DNA of 64,000 nucleotides, taken from positions 682,001 to 746,000 of the forward strand of contig NZ_VFOA01000001.1 in NCBI RefSeq assembly GCF_006715865.1. The letters are read 5' to 3'. The notes under the pieces are model-generated. The model was not told the DNA's origin. It saw only the letters and a program-made list of their open reading frames with translations, and did not search any database. A program made the translations under genes and the position numbers. Of this stretch, positions 26,043 through 35,058 are shown piece by piece (within the stretch, counting starts at the first letter, position 1; every line of letters begins with the position of its first letter). Source of the DNA: Cellulomonas sp. SLBN-39 (GTDB lineage Bacteria > Actinomycetota > Actinomycetes > Actinomycetales > Cellulomonadaceae).

Positions 26043-26561
26043 GTGGCTGAGCGCCGGGCCCGGCCACGACCCGTGCGGGCCGTGCGCGTGCTGCTCGTCG
26101 TCTACCTCGGGGCCGTCGCCGCGGTCACGCTGGGGCCGGCACCCGCCGACGCCGGCACGCTCTCGCGCGTCGAGCAGCTCGTGGCGTGGCTCTCGGGCCA
26201 CGGCCTGCCCGTCACGTACCTCGGGGTCGAGGCGATCGCCAACGTCGTCATGTTCGTGCCGTTCGGCGTGCTCGTCAGCCTCGCCCTGCCGGCCGGCACC
26301 CGCGGGGGCGACCGGGTCGTGGTGCCGCTGGCCCTCGCCACGTCGGCGGGCATCGAGACCGTCCAGCGCTGGCTGCCGACCCGGGTGCCCACGCTGCAGG
26401 ACGTCGTGCTCAACACCCTCGGCGCCGCGCTGGGCCTCCTGGCGCTGCGGGTGCTGCTCGCCCGGCGCCGGCGCCACGACGGGGTCGCCGCCCGCGCGGC
26501 AGGCGACGACCCCGGACGTCAGACGCCCAGCGCCTCGCGGATCGGGCCGAGCGTGAAGTAG
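26043..26561 (+). CDS. VanZ-family membrane protein
   Basis: 172 aa, GTG start at 26043, 18 bp after the EAL-like gene. It has four likely transmembrane helices with the VanZ core (ANVVMFVPFGVLVSLALP, then SAGIETVQRWLPTRVPTLQD and VVLNTLGAALGLLAL). VanZ was first linked to teicoplanin resistance; most members have no known function. The last 14 codons overlap the 3' end of the convergent purine permease gene. Confidence 0.85.
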   Translation: MAERRARPRPVRAVRVLLVVYLGAVAAVTLGPAPADAGTLSRVEQLVAWLSGHGLPVTYLGVEAIANVVMFVPFGVLVSLALPAGTRGGDRVVVPLALATSAGIETVQRWLPTRVPTLQDVVLNTLGAALGLLALRVLLARRRRHDGVAARAAGDDPGRQTPSASRIGPSVK

Positions 26562-27994
26562 ACGACGAACGCCGCCGCCGCGACCCACATCAGCGGGTGC
26601 ACGGTGCGCGCCTTGCGCACGGCCACCTTGATGACGACGTAGGCGATGAAGCCCGCGCCGATCCCCGCGGTGATCGAGTAGGTGAACGGCATCAGCACCA
26701 TGGTGAGGAACACCGGCACGCCGACCTCGTACGAGCGCCAGTCGATGCCCGCGACCTGGACGACCATGAGGAAGCCTACGACGACCAGGACGGGCGCCGC
26801 GGCCTCGGACGGGACCATCGCGACCAGCGGGGACAGGAACGTGGCCAGCAGGAACGCCACGCCCGTGACGACCGAGGCCAGTCCCGTGCGCGCCCCGTCG
26901 CCGACCCCGGACGCCGACTCGATGTACGCCGTGTTCGACGAGACCGACCCCGCCCCGCCCGCGATCGCGCCGAGCGAGTCCACGACGAGGATGCGCTGCG
27001 CCCCGGGCGGGCTGCCCTCCGCGTCGAGGAGCTTGGCCTCGCCGCCGACCGCGACCATCGTGCCCATCGTGTCGAAGAAGTCCGCGAGCAGCAGGGAGAA
27101 CACCAGCAGCAGCACCGACAGGGCGCCGATCTTGGCGAACGAGCCGAGCAGCGAGAACTGGCCGAGCAGCGACAGGTCCGGCAGCTGCACGAGCTGGTCG
27201 GGCAGCGCCGGCACGTTCTGGTGCCACCCCGTCGGGTTGTCCGCGCCGCCGGCACCCACGCCCGTGAGGGCCTGCACGACCACCGCCAGGACGGTCGTGC
27301 CGACCACCGCGATGAGCAGCCCGCCGCGCACCTGACGGACCTGCAGCACGATCGCGACGAGCAGGCCGACGACGAACACCGCGATGGGCCAGCCGGCCAG
27401 CGACCCGCCCACGCCCAGCTCGAGCGGCGTGCCGGCGCCGGGGCGGACGAAGCCTGCGTTGACGAAGCCGATGAGCGCGATGAACAGGCCGATGCCCACG
27501 CTGATCGCGGTCTTCAGCTCCAGCGGGACCGCGCGGAACACCGCCGTCCGGAACCCCGTGAGCACCAGGACCAGGATGATCAGGCCCTCGAGGACGACGA
27601 CTCCCATCGCGTCGGCCCACGTCATGCCCGGCAGCGCCGCGATCGTGTACGCCACGACCGCGTTCAGGCCCAGCCCCGCGGCCAGCGCGATCGGGAAGTT
27701 CGCCACGACCCCCATGAGGATCGACAGGACACCCGCCACCAGCGCCGTCGCTGCCGCGATGGCCGGCAGGTTCGAGCCGTCGCCCGGGCCGCCGCCCAGG
27801 AACGCCCCCGTGCCGTCGGGCGCGAACCCGAGGATGAGCGGGTTGAGCACGACGATGTAGCTCATCGTGAAGAACGTGACGAGACCGCCACGGATCTCGG
27901 TGCCGACGGTCGAGCCGCGCTCGCTGATCTTGAAGAACCGGTCGACGGCGTTGCGGGGCGCCGTGCGCGTCTCCTCGTCCGAAGTGGTCGCCAT
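26519..27994 (-). CDS. AzgA-type NCS2 purine permease
   Basis: 491 aa, ATG start at 27994. Many hydrophobic segments; the first (GGLVTFFTMSYIVVLNPLIL), ALAAGLGLNAVVAYTI and the signature loop FFDTMGTMVAVGGEA are diagnostic of the AzgA branch, which imports adenine, guanine and hypoxanthine with protons. GSVSSNTAYIESASGV is also conserved. It is a single gene, divergent from the phosphatase gene. Confidence 0.9.
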   Translation of the reverse strand: MATTSDEETRTAPRNAVDRFFKISERGSTVGTEIRGGLVTFFTMSYIVVLNPLILGFAPDGTGAFLGGGPGDGSNLPAIAAATALVAGVLSILMGVVANFPIALAAGLGLNAVVAYTIAALPGMTWADAMGVVVLEGLIILVLVLTGFRTAVFRAVPLELKTAISVGIGLFIALIGFVNAGFVRPGAGTPLELGVGGSLAGWPIAVFVVGLLVAIVLQVRQVRGGLLIAVVGTTVLAVVVQALTGVGAGGADNPTGWHQNVPALPDQLVQLPDLSLLGQFSLLGSFAKIGALSVLLLVFSLLLADFFDTMGTMVAVGGEAKLLDAEGSPPGAQRILVVDSLGAIAGGAGSVSSNTAYIESASGVGDGARTGLASVVTGVAFLLATFLSPLVAMVPSEAAAPVLVVVGFLMVVQVAGIDWRSYEVGVPVFLTMVLMPFTYSITAGIGAGFIAYVVIKVAVRKARTVHPLMWVAAAAFVVYFTLGPIREALGV

Positions 27995-28078
27995 GGGCGG
28001 AAGTCTGGCAGAGGACACGCGCACCCCCGGACGACCGCCGTCCCGGCGCGGGGCGCGCCCGGGTGGGATCATGCGCCG

Positions 28079-28780
28079 ATGGACCCGCACCCCCGCCCCG
28101 TCACCGCGCCCGCACGGCGACCGGCGACGGTGCTGCTGGTGTGCACCGGCAACGTGTGCCGGTCCCCCGCGGCCGAGCGGGTGCTCGCCGCACGCCTGGC
28201 GGGCACGGGCGTGCGGGTCGTGTCCGCCGGGACCCGCGCGGTCGTCGGCGCCCCCGCGAGCGGGCCGATGGCCCCGCTCGTCGAGGCCGCCGGCGGGACG
28301 CTCGACGGGTTCGTCGCCCGGCAGCTGACCGCCGAGCTGGTCGACGCCGCGGACCTCGTGCTCACCATGACGCGCGAGCACCGCTCCGCGGTGAGCGTGC
28401 TCTCCCCCGCCGCCGTGCGGCGCACCACGACCCTGCGCGAGGCCGCGCACCTGCTGCGGGCGGCGGGCCGGGTGCCCGGCGGGTGGGTCGTCGACCGGGT
28501 GCGGGCCGTCCCGGACACGCTCGCGGCGACCCGCGGCCGCGTCGCGCCGCTCGAGCCCGACCCCTCGGGCTGGTGGCGCCGCGGCTCCGCGGCGCGCCGG
28601 GGCGCGGTGCACGCCGACGACGTGGTCGACCCCATCGGCGGCTCGGACGCGCTCTACCGGCGGTCGTTCGGGCAGATCCTGCCCGCCGTGGACGCGCTCG
28701 CCGCCGTGCTGCTGGCCCGGCCCGTGGGTGATCGTCCGGGCGGTCGGGCCCGCACCGGGCCGGCCGGGACGCCCGGCTGA
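28079..28780 (+). CDS. low-molecular-weight protein phosphatase-like
   Basis: 233 aa, ATG start at 28079. Near the N-terminus VLLVCTGNVCRSPAAERVLA contains the P-loop C-x5-R-S. The general-acid loop would be VVDPIGGSDALYRRSF near residue 190. The family is normally ~150 aa; the extra length is an Arg/Pro-rich insert around residues 150-180 and a 20-residue tail. Substrates are tyrosine- or arginine-phosphorylated proteins, often in capsule control. Confidence 0.85.
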   Translation: MDPHPRPVTAPARRPATVLLVCTGNVCRSPAAERVLAARLAGTGVRVVSAGTRAVVGAPASGPMAPLVEAAGGTLDGFVARQLTAELVDAADLVLTMTREHRSAVSVLSPAAVRRTTTLREAAHLLRAAGRVPGGWVVDRVRAVPDTLAATRGRVAPLEPDPSGWWRRGSAARRGAVHADDVVDPIGGSDALYRRSFGQILPAVDALAAVLLARPVGDRPGGRARTGPAGTPG

Positions 28781-28794
28781 CTAGGCTCCCCCTC

Positions 28795-29046
28795 GTGCGT
28801 TCGATCTTCGACACCCTGCTGCACCCGCGGCGTACCCCGCCGCCGCCGCTCGAGGTCGACCTGGCGCACGTCATGGGGGTCGGTACCGCGCTGTGGGTCC
28901 TGGGCCTCGTGGCGTCGGCCGTCGGCTGGCTCGTGGGACGCGACACGAGCATCGCGGTCGCCATCTGCGCCGCCGGTGCGGTCATCGGCGTCGGGGCCAC
29001 CACCTGGGCGCTGCGCCACGACGTGCGGGTGCCGCCGACCGACTGA
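28795..29046 (+). CDS. DUF2530-like small membrane protein
   Basis: 83 aa, GTG start at 28795. TAGGCT (28782-28787) ends 7 nt before the GTG, so the mRNA is probably leaderless. PPPPLEVDLAHVMGVGTALW opens the domain. Two transmembrane helices follow (VMGVGTALWVLGLVASAVGW and AVAICAAGAVIGVGATTWAL). The match to DUF2530 is from memory of the pattern. Function unknown. Confidence 0.7.
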   Translation: MRSIFDTLLHPRRTPPPPLEVDLAHVMGVGTALWVLGLVASAVGWLVGRDTSIAVAICAAGAVIGVGATTWALRHDVRVPPTD

Positions 29047-29073
29047 CCCGGGCGCCCCGCCCCGGGACGGGCC

Positions 29074-29874
29074 TCAGCCCAGGAAGACCTGCGCGCAGAG
29101 CATGCCGTTCGGACCCTCGGTGCAGCCGACGCCGATCTGCTGGAACGAGGACCGCAGGATGTTCTCGCGGTGGCCCTCGGAGTTCATCCAGCCCTCGACG
29201 GTCGACGCCGCGTCGGGGTAGCCGAGCGAGAGGTTCTCCCCGACGATCCCCGACCCGCACGCCGCGGTGATCGGGTCGAGCGGGTCGTGCTCGAAGCGAC
29301 CCTCGGCGACGAGGACGGCCGTGCGGGACACCGCCTGACCGGTGGCGCAGGACGAGACAGTGAACGCGGGCAGGCCCGCGGCGGTGCGCTCGGCGTTCGT
29401 CGCCTCGACGATCTGGTCGGCGAGCGACGCCTCGGCGCTGGTGGACGCGGCGAGCACCGCCTCCTCGGGTGCCGGTTCGGGCGCAGGCGCGGGCTCGGGG
29501 GCCGGCTCGGGCGCCGGCTCGGGCTCGGGCTCCGGCGTCGGCTCCGGGGTGGGCTCGGGCGTCGGCTCCGGCTCGGGCGAGGCGGCCGGGGTCGCGGTGG
29601 GGCTGGTGCTGGGCCCGCCGCCGGACGTCGTCGTCGCGGACGGCGTGCGGGTCGCGTTCCGGCTGGCCATCTCGAGCGTGCGGGTGACGAGGTCGGCCCC
29701 CGCGGCGACCTCCCCCGTCGGGGCCTGCGCACCCGGCGCGGCCCCGACGACGAAGGCGGCGGTGCCCGCGAGGACGACGACCGGTGCGACGACGCGGGCC
29801 ACGCGCAGGCCCACCCCCGGTCGCGCGCGCTCCTGGCGGCGGAGGTCGCGGCGGCTCGGCGTGGTGGACGACAT
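29074..29874 (-). CDS. secreted CAP/SCP-domain protein with a Pro-Glu/Pro-Ala linker
   Basis: 266 aa, ATG start at 29874. A signal or anchor segment (VARVVAPVVVLAGTAAFVVG) is followed by a linker of repeated PEPEPTPEP / APEPAPEP units (about 29460-29590), which would span the cell wall. The C-terminal ~120 residues are a CAP domain (VEATNAERTAAGLPAF, then WMNSEGHRENILRSSFQQIG). Two cysteine pairs are extracellular. It is the second CAP protein in the window; the two share only the domain. Confidence 0.88.
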   Translation of the reverse strand: MSSTTPSRRDLRRQERARPGVGLRVARVVAPVVVLAGTAAFVVGAAPGAQAPTGEVAAGADLVTRTLEMASRNATRTPSATTTSGGGPSTSPTATPAASPEPEPTPEPTPEPTPEPEPEPAPEPAPEPAPAPEPAPEEAVLAASTSAEASLADQIVEATNAERTAAGLPAFTVSSCATGQAVSRTAVLVAEGRFEHDPLDPITAACGSGIVGENLSLGYPDAASTVEGWMNSEGHRENILRSSFQQIGVGCTEGPNGMLCAQVFLG

Positions 29875-29987
29875 GCCGGGGACGTTACCTCTTCGTGACC
29901 TTTGTCCGGTCTGTGCGGGTCTGTCTCTCACCGACCTCTCACGGACCTCTCATGATGCCGCCGGGCACCGCACGCACCCGGACGACG

Positions 29988-32900
29988 TCAGCCGAGCGCG
30001 ACGTCCAGCACCGCGTCCGGTCCGCCGTCGCCCGCGAGCAGGGCCTCGAGGGCGGCCCGCAGGTGCCACCGCCCGGCGGCGACCGCGAGGCCGGCCGCGA
30101 GGCCCGCCACGTGCACGGCGTGCACCACCGCGCCCGGGCCCGAGCCCTCGACCCACCACTCGACCTCGACCCCGTCGACGCGCAGCTCGTCGTGCCGCCA
30201 CCACGTCGCCGGTGCGCCCGGCAGCAGGGCGGCGACGTCGTCGGGCACCGGCTCGACCTCGCCCTGCCCGTCGACGGCACCTGCGCACGCCGCCGACGCG
30301 AGCGGCAGGTCCAGACCCGCCGCCAGCCGCGCCGCCGCACCCGAGCCACCGGCACCGCCGGGGCCCGCCGGGGGCACCGGCACGACCGGCCCGAGGTCCG
30401 TGCGCTGCCACCACTGCGGACCGTCCGCGACCACCGCGTCCTCGGCGTCGACGACCACCGCACCGGCGCCCGCCAGCGCGACGACCGACGAGGGCGGGTC
30501 CGCGGGCAGCGCACCGGCCGCCCACGCGCGCCACAGCGCCGCCGCCACGTCCAGCGGGACGCGCGCCCCCGGCCGGCCGACGCGGTCGAGCACGTGCGGC
30601 CAGTCCGCCGGCGGGAGCTCGTCGAGGGAGCCGGCACCGCCGAGCGCCCGCAGCGCGCCGGCGTCGAGCCCGGCCAGGACCGCCGGGACGGGCGGCACGA
30701 GCTGCGCCGGCAGCCCCTCGGCCCCGGGCAGCGCGAACACCCCCGGCACGGGCAGCTCGGCGCGCGTGCGCACCCACCACGCCGTGTAGGACGGCGCCGT
30801 CGCCCCCGTCTGCTCGCCACGGACCGGGGTCAGCAGCGCGGACCGCAGGCGGGGGTCCGCGGCGACGTGCGCGAGGACGGCCGGCCACGCGTCCTCGTCG
30901 ACCGCGTCGAGGTCCGCGACCGCCACGAGGTCGCCGACGTACGTGCCGTCGCCGAGCAGGTCGGCGAGGTCGTCGAGGTACTCCGTCCAGCCGTCGAGCG
31001 ACGCGGCGGCCAGCGCCGCGGGGTCGTCCCCGTCGTCGTCGGGCCCCACGCCCGCGACGACGTCGGGCACCGGGGTGACGACGAGGTCGGCCCGGACGCC
31101 GACGGCCAGGAGCGCGCCCGGCCCCCACCGGTCGACCGCGGCCTCCGCGACGGGGGCGACGACGCGCGGGTCGAGCAGGTCCGCCGCGACGGACCCCGGG
31201 AGGACCAGCCCGTGCGCCGGGGTGGGCTCGCCGTCGGCGGCGGGCAGCGTGAGGAGCCCGAGCCACGAGGCCGCGTCCGCCGGCAGACCGGGCACCCCGT
31301 CCGGGCCGGTCGGCAGCCCCGCGACGAGGTCGAGGACGGTCGCGGTGACGTCCGCGGCCCGGTCGAGGTCGTCGTCGTCGGCCTGGCCCAGGACGGCCTG
31401 CCGCACCGCGGGGTGGGCGAGCAGGGCGGCGCCGTCGAGGGTCTGCGCGCCGAGCCGGCCCAGCAGCGGGTGCGCGGCCGCGGGGTCGACGACCCGCAGC
31501 CCCCACGCGCGCAGCGTGCCGAGGGTCTGCGGGTCGAGCGCCGCCACGAGCGCGCCGTCGAGCACGACCGTGCCGCGCGGCCCGCGGACCACCCGGCCGT
31601 CGAGCAGCGGCACCGGCAGGGCCGCGAGCTGCTCGCGCACGCGCGCGTCGTGCCCCACCGCGTCGAGCGCGCCGTACAGCCCCGCCCAGTCCAGGCCCGC
31701 GGTCGCCGGGAGCTCCTCGACGAGGTCGGCCAGGCCGCGCTCCTCCACACCCAGGGTCCGGGCCGCCGCCGCACCGCCCGGCGGCACCCGGACCATGCCG
31801 GCGACGAGCGCGCCGAGCACCGCGAGCGCGGCGTCGTCCGTCAGGTCGCGCACGGCCGTCGCGCGGGCCGGGGCGACGAGCTCGTCGCCGACCGCCGGCG
31901 CCAGCAGCGGCGTCCGGGCCATCGCCTCGACGGCCGCGGCCCGCAGCTCGCCGTCGAGCCACCCGTCGGCCAGGCCCGTGGGCACCAGCGCGAGCGCGTC
32001 GCCGCCGTCCGTCGCGACGTCGCGCGCCAGGGCGGCCCACGTGTCGGCCGCGGCGGCGAGGACGATGTCCGTCAGCGGCCCGCGCACGACGTGCCGGCGG
32101 GCCGGGTCGAGCGGCAGCGTGGCGACGAGCAGACCGGGCAGGGTGCACGGCTCGTCGGTGGGCGTCGGGGCGTGCACGACGGGCGACCACCGGCCCCCGG
32201 CCGGCCCCGGGCCGCCGACGGCGTCGACCGGCGCCCCGGGCCGGGGCAGCGCCCAGGTGACGCGCCAGGCGCGGGCGGCACGCTCCTCGACGGGCCGGTC
32301 GGCGACCGCGGCGAGCGGCACCTCTCCGTGCGCGGTGCGGACGCGCCAGCGCCGGCCGACGTCCGAGACGCGGCGCGACGGCGCGTCGACGTCCTCGACG
32401 ACCACCTCGACCAGGCCGGGCAGCGCCAGCAGCAGGGCGTCGCCGACCTCGGCGAGCAGGGCCCGGACCTCGTCGAGCGCGACCTCGTCGCGCAGCGTCA
32501 GCACCACGGCCGTGTCGTAGCCGCCGGGCGGGCGGCCCGTCGCAGGCCACGGCAGCCGCAGCGCCGGCAGGGAGCCGTCACGGCGGCGGACCTCCTCCGC
32601 GAGCGCGGGCACGTCCGCGGACGCCTGCTCGAGCGCGGCACGGGTGTCCGCGAGCGAGAACCGCACCGCGCCGGACGTCGAGCAGACGGCGACCTCGTCG
32701 GCGACGGCGCGGACCGCGGCGAACCCGACCCCGAACCGGCCGACGAGCCCCACGCCGTGCCCGTCCCGCTTGGCGGAGGCCCGCAGCGTCGCGAGCGAGG
32801 CGACGCCCGCGGCGTCGAGGGGCGCCCCGGTGTTCGCGGCGACGAGCACCGCGCCGCCGTCGGGGTCGCGGGCCACGCGCAGCAGCAGCCGGCCGGGCAC

Positions 32901-33104
32901 GCCGGCCCGGACGGCGGCGTCCGCGGCGTTCTGGGCGAGCTCGACGAGGACGCGGTCGCGGTAGTACCCGCGGGCGTGGTCCTCCTCGGCGTTGGCGTCC
33001 TCGCGCAGCCGCGCGGGGGACGCGCGCCACGCCCCGAGGACCGCGGCACGCAGCGCGGCCGTGCCGAAGTCGTCGTCGCCCGCCGCGCCCCAGCCGCCGG
33101 TCAC
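29988..33104 (-). CDS. sacsin/HSP90-like GHKL ATPase-domain protein
   Basis: 1038 aa, GTG start at 33104. The N-terminal ~200 residues form a Bergerat-fold ATP site: ELAQNAADAAVRAG (N box), VLVAANTGAPLD and LVGRFGVGFAAVRAVADEV. The remaining ~800 residues are Ala/Leu/Asp-rich with no motif I recognise. Such long actinobacterial proteins are annotated as sacsin N-terminal-like or HSP90-like and are poorly studied. It follows DUF3027 and the cold-shock gene on the same strand, 93 bp downstream, so it may share their transcript. Confidence 0.82.
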   Translation of the reverse strand: MTGGWGAAGDDDFGTAALRAAVLGAWRASPARLREDANAEEDHARGYYRDRVLVELAQNAADAAVRAGVPGRLLLRVARDPDGGAVLVAANTGAPLDAAGVASLATLRASAKRDGHGVGLVGRFGVGFAAVRAVADEVAVCSTSGAVRFSLADTRAALEQASADVPALAEEVRRRDGSLPALRLPWPATGRPPGGYDTAVVLTLRDEVALDEVRALLAEVGDALLLALPGLVEVVVEDVDAPSRRVSDVGRRWRVRTAHGEVPLAAVADRPVEERAARAWRVTWALPRPGAPVDAVGGPGPAGGRWSPVVHAPTPTDEPCTLPGLLVATLPLDPARRHVVRGPLTDIVLAAAADTWAALARDVATDGGDALALVPTGLADGWLDGELRAAAVEAMARTPLLAPAVGDELVAPARATAVRDLTDDAALAVLGALVAGMVRVPPGGAAAARTLGVEERGLADLVEELPATAGLDWAGLYGALDAVGHDARVREQLAALPVPLLDGRVVRGPRGTVVLDGALVAALDPQTLGTLRAWGLRVVDPAAAHPLLGRLGAQTLDGAALLAHPAVRQAVLGQADDDDLDRAADVTATVLDLVAGLPTGPDGVPGLPADAASWLGLLTLPAADGEPTPAHGLVLPGSVAADLLDPRVVAPVAEAAVDRWGPGALLAVGVRADLVVTPVPDVVAGVGPDDDGDDPAALAAASLDGWTEYLDDLADLLGDGTYVGDLVAVADLDAVDEDAWPAVLAHVAADPRLRSALLTPVRGEQTGATAPSYTAWWVRTRAELPVPGVFALPGAEGLPAQLVPPVPAVLAGLDAGALRALGGAGSLDELPPADWPHVLDRVGRPGARVPLDVAAALWRAWAAGALPADPPSSVVALAGAGAVVVDAEDAVVADGPQWWQRTDLGPVVPVPPAGPGGAGGSGAAARLAAGLDLPLASAACAGAVDGQGEVEPVPDDVAALLPGAPATWWRHDELRVDGVEVEWWVEGSGPGAVVHAVHVAGLAAGLAVAAGRWHLRAALEALLAGDGGPDAVLDVALG

Positions 33105-33197
33105 CGCGCCTCCCGCTCCCCCGCACCTGCCTCGCGGATCACCGTAGCGGTGGCGCGCCCCCGTGCACCCCGACGCACCGGGAGCGCGCGGACGGGG

Positions 33198-34175
33198 TCA
33201 GGCGGTGGGGTCGGACGCCTCGGTCACCTCGGGCTCGGACGCGACGTCCTCGGGCACGCCGGCCGCGGTGCCGGGCGCCGGCGCGACGTCCGCGAGCGGC
33301 GCCTCCTGCTCGGCGACGACCGTGCCGTCCGTCCCCGCGGCGACCTCCGCGGCGTCCCCGTCCACGGGCTCCTCGGCAGGCGCCGGGGCGACGTCCGTGC
33401 CGGCGGCCTCCGGCTCGGGCACCGGCGGCGTGCGGAGGGTGACGAGCTCGACGCTCGTCTCGTCGATGAGGGGGTCGGGTGCGGGCCAGTCCGTCGGCAC
33501 CGGGTCGACGTCGGTCTCGGAGTGCGCACCGCAGCCGTGGTCGAGGCTGACGACCTTGCCGTCGTCGGGCGACCACTCGTTGGCGCACACGCCGAAGACC
33601 GTGCCGAGCGAGCCCTGCAGCGGCACGAGGAACCCGCACGACCCGCACGCGGCGGCGGACGCGACGGCCCCGGGCGTCGTCGGCCCGCGGGACCCGCGGT
33701 ACCAGCGCTCGGCGGCCTCGTCGCGCCCCTGCGGCGCGAGCACCCGCACGCGGGCCAGGGCGAGCTCGTCGATGGCGACGGCGTCGAGCTCGGGGTCGCC
33801 GGACGGCGTCCACCCGGGCTCCAGGCGCGGGTCGTCGGCACGGAACGGCACGACGTCGCCGGGCCCGATGTCGCCGGGGCGCAGCCGCTCGGACCAGGGC
33901 ACCCACGGAGCACCCAGCACGGCGTCCTGGCCGGGCAGCAGCTCGGCCTCGCAGACCGTGGCGGTGCGCCCGCGCGGCACGCGGGCGACCGTGACGGTCC
34001 ACTCCCACCCGCGGTAGCCGCGCGCGGTGCACGCGAACCGGTGCGAGACCAGGCGCTCGCCCTCGTGCACGGCGCCGAGGTAGTCCCCGACGTCGGTGGG
34101 CTCGTGCGCGATCTCCAGCGCGACCTCGCGCGCGAGGTCCACGGCCCGGTCGAGGACGGCGTCCTTGGCGGCCAC
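33198..34175 (-). CDS. DUF3027 protein
   Basis: 325 aa, GTG start at 34175, 2 bp after the cold-shock gene stop codon. The N-terminal ~250 residues carry the conserved pattern AHEPTDVGDYLGAVHEGERL, then WEWTVTVARVPRGR. A zinc-ribbon-like set of cysteines follows (CGSCGFLVPLQGS, then GVCANEWSP and HGCGAHSE). The C-terminal ~70 residues are an acidic, Ala/Pro-rich tail with no predicted fold. DUF3027 is restricted to actinomycetes; function unknown. The fixed neighbourhood with a CSD protein suggests a nucleic-acid role. Confidence 0.85.
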   Translation of the reverse strand: MAAKDAVLDRAVDLAREVALEIAHEPTDVGDYLGAVHEGERLVSHRFACTARGYRGWEWTVTVARVPRGRTATVCEAELLPGQDAVLGAPWVPWSERLRPGDIGPGDVVPFRADDPRLEPGWTPSGDPELDAVAIDELALARVRVLAPQGRDEAAERWYRGSRGPTTPGAVASAAACGSCGFLVPLQGSLGTVFGVCANEWSPDDGKVVSLDHGCGAHSETDVDPVPTDWPAPDPLIDETSVELVTLRTPPVPEPEAAGTDVAPAPAEEPVDGDAAEVAAGTDGTVVAEQEAPLADVAPAPGTAAGVPEDVASEPEVTEASDPTA

Positions 34176-34177
34176 GC

Positions 34178-34561
34178 TCAGGCCTCGAGCTTGTCCGCGA
34201 CGGCCCGCAGCAGGCTCGCGTACTGGGTCGAGCGCGAGCCCTCGGGGTACCGCCCGCGGCGCAGGTCGTTGCCGATGTTGTCGAGCACCTTGATGAGGTC
34301 CTCCACGACGACGGCCATCTCGTCGGCCGGCGGCCGCTTGGCCTTGACCACGGACGGCACCGGGTCGAGGAACGTCACGGACAGGGCCTGCGGGCCGCGG
34401 CGGCCGTCAGCGACGCCGAAGTCCACCTTGGTGCCCGGCTTGGGCGCCGTGACCCCGGCGGGCAGCGCGGACGCGTGCAGGAAGACCTCGCCACCGTCGT
34501 CGGTGGCGATGAAGCCGAAGCCGCGCTCGCTGTCGAACCACTTGACCTTGCCGGTGGGCAC
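34178..34561 (-). CDS. cold-shock domain protein with a C-terminal extension
   Basis: 127 aa, GTG start at 34561 after AAGGGG. Residues 1-68 are a cold-shock domain with RNP1 (KWFDSERGFGFI) and RNP2 (VFLHASALP). About 60 extra residues follow (VKAKRPPADEMAVVVEDLIK, then a basic helical end), roughly doubling the size of a CspA. This longer form is conserved in actinomycetes next to DUF3027. It should bind single-stranded RNA or DNA. Confidence 0.9.
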   Translation of the reverse strand: MPTGKVKWFDSERGFGFIATDDGGEVFLHASALPAGVTAPKPGTKVDFGVADGRRGPQALSVTFLDPVPSVVKAKRPPADEMAVVVEDLIKVLDNIGNDLRRGRYPEGSRSTQYASLLRAVADKLEA

Positions 34562-34707
34562 GTCGGACCCCTTGCTGCTGTCGGGTGCTGCTGATGTCGG
34601 TGCTGCCAGTGCTGGCGGCCCCAGGCTACCGGGCCGGGCACGCGCATTCTCGCCCGGCCCCTGCGCCGCGCCGGGCGGCGCCGCCGGCCGCATGGTGGAC
34701 TGCCCGG

Positions 34708-35046
34708 GTGGAGGCCGACCGGGCACGCGCCCTGCTGCACGCGCTGCGCGCCGAGGTGCTCGACCGTCTCGACGGGCTCGGCGCGGCCCGGACGGACGTG
34801 GTCGAGGCCGCCCGCGGGGCCAACGTCGACGACGAGCACGACCCGGAGGGCACGACGATCGCGTTCGAGCGCGCCCAGCTGGAGGCGCTGGCCGCCGACG
34901 CCCGCCGACGCCTGGTCGAGGTCGACGCGGCCCTCGACCGGGTCGCGGCGGGTACCTGGGGGCGGTGCGAGGTCGACGGCGCGCCGATCGACGACGCCCG
35001 GCTGGCCGCACGCCCGACGGCGACGCGCTGCGTCCGGCACGCCTGA
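34708..35046 (+). CDS. TraR/DksA-like protein with incomplete zinc ligands
   Basis: 112 aa from the GTG at 34708; no clear ribosome-binding site, so the start is uncertain. A coiled-coil-like N-terminus (ALLHALRAEVLDRLDGLGAA) precedes the DksA-type end WGRCEVDGAPIDDARLAA, then TATRCVRHA. The usual C-x2-C ... C-x2-C finger has lost the second and fourth cysteines, so it may not hold zinc. Family members bind RNA polymerase or other partners. The distance from well-studied DksA is large. Confidence 0.75.
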   Translation: MEADRARALLHALRAEVLDRLDGLGAARTDVVEAARGANVDDEHDPEGTTIAFERAQLEALAADARRRLVEVDAALDRVAAGTWGRCEVDGAPIDDARLAARPTATRCVRHA

Positions 35047-35058
35047 GCCGGGCGGCGC

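Noticed and set aside
29460-29590. A DNA tandem repeat (GGCTCGGGC units).
   Set aside because: It is coding: the Pro-Glu/Pro-Ala linker of the CAP protein at 29074-29874.
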